Positions 35,538 through 35,674 of a stretch of 35,674 nucleotides of DNA are shown here, in pieces. The notes under the pieces are model-generated. The model did not search any database, had not been told where the DNA came from, and saw only the letters and a program-made list of their open reading frames with translations. This stretch comes from Zoogloea sp. (GTDB lineage Bacteria; Pseudomonadota; Gammaproteobacteria; Burkholderiales; Rhodocyclaceae): the NCBI RefSeq assembly GCF_023150065.1, contig NZ_JAKLLN010000033.1:1-35674 (forward strand), in the 5' to 3' direction. Numbering within the stretch: position 1 is the first letter of the stretch; each line of letters begins with the position of its first letter. A program made the translations under genes and the position numbers.

Positions 35538-35567
35538 AACCGTTGAGTCTTTACGGGACGGTTTTTT
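35538..35567 (+). terminator. Weak terminator-like hairpin
   Basis: AACCGT (35538-35543) pairs with ACGGTT (35558-35563) around 14 bases and runs into TTTT. The stem is short and no plus-strand gene ends here, so it may instead belong to the neighbouring dispersed repeat. Confidence 0.3.
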
Positions 35568-35586
35568 CGTGTTTTGCGTTACGTTG

Positions 35587-35642
35587 GCCGGGTCTCGCCC
35601 CGGCGGGCGACCTTCTTTCTTGTTGTACGACAAGAAAGAAGG
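35587..35642. repeat. Double hairpin element at the window end
   Basis: Hairpin one pairs GCCGGG (35587-35592) with CCCGGC (35599-35604), 6-base loop; an alternative pairs TCGCCC (35595-35600) with GGGCGA (35605-35610), and the two exclude each other. Hairpin two is a perfect 13-bp stem: CCTTCTTTCTTGT (35611-35623) and ACAAGAAAGAAGG (35630-35642), 6-base loop, followed by CAAAGAAACGTACCCCGC. The layout matches a class of dispersed proteobacterial intergenic elements with an AAAGAAAG/CTTTCTTT stem that I recall from many genomes; its role is not known to me. No supported gene lies in 35405-35674. Confidence 0.6.
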
Positions 35643-35674
35643 CAAAGAAACGTACCCCGCTGTCGCGCCCCCTT

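Noticed and set aside
35457..35645. 62-codon minus-strand frame at the window end
   Set aside because: It spans the repeat elements; such Arg/Lys/Pro-rich products are typical mis-calls over this dispersed repeat.

Overview
The window is a GC-rich, gene-dense segment with one AT-rich gap, at 10236-10536. Gene content points to a denitrifying, aromatic/alicyclic-acid-degrading betaproteobacterium of the Thauera/Azoarcus/Aromatoleum type (Rhodocyclales). The evidence is an ali/bad alicyclic-acid pathway, Liv-type uptake, glutaryl-CoA dehydrogenase, a Gram-negative porin, Feo iron uptake and many signalling genes. The genus is an inference from content only.

Region 1 (1-15688) is a near-complete cyclohexanecarboxylate (CHC) catabolic island. 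A plus-strand operon (10537-15688) encodes a periplasmic binding protein, a CoA ligase (aliA), a cyclohexenecarboxyl-CoA hydratase (badK) and a porin. A long minus-strand operon (8495 down to 1) encodes badH, the ring-opening hydrolase badI, an acyl-CoA dehydrogenase, glutaryl-CoA dehydrogenase (gcdH), the ABC transporter livG-livF-livH-livM, a nitroreductase and the start of etfB. Between them lie badR (MarR regulator, plus strand) and aliB (CHC-CoA dehydrogenase, minus strand). Read as a pathway: porin plus Liv uptake, AliA activation, AliB desaturation, BadK hydration, BadH oxidation to the 2-keto thioester, BadI ring cleavage to pimeloyl-CoA, one beta-oxidation round (only the dehydrogenase is here) and GcdH to crotonyl-CoA. 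ETF collects electrons from the dehydrogenases. The 301-bp gap between aliB and the binding-protein gene carries a strong promoter for aliB covered by a 38-bp near-perfect palindrome. A related 14-bp palindrome lies on the opposite promoter, centred exactly 150 bp away. These are good candidates for BadR operators.

Region 2 (15758-25212) holds a haem-containing ferric-reductase-like flavoprotein (minus), an RND tripartite efflux operon (adaptor, pump, outer-membrane lipoprotein; minus) and a divergent BaeS/BaeR-like two-component system (plus).

Region 3 (25349-29330) is iron homeostasis. Two adjacent bacterioferritin genes encode complementary subunits: one has the ferroxidase residues but no haem Met, the other the reverse. 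A convergent feoB-feoA-unknown operon lies under a candidate Fur box; its last gene overlaps the second bacterioferritin gene tail to tail.

Region 4 (29382-35674) is signalling: a methyl-accepting chemotaxis protein, then an overlapping three-gene operon of PAS histidine kinase, single-domain response regulator and REC-PAS-GGDEF-EAL protein. The last 270 bases hold no convincing gene but carry REP-like inverted repeats and a 13-bp perfect hairpin. Basis throughout: motifs read from the translated sequence, family knowledge from memory, no database search.
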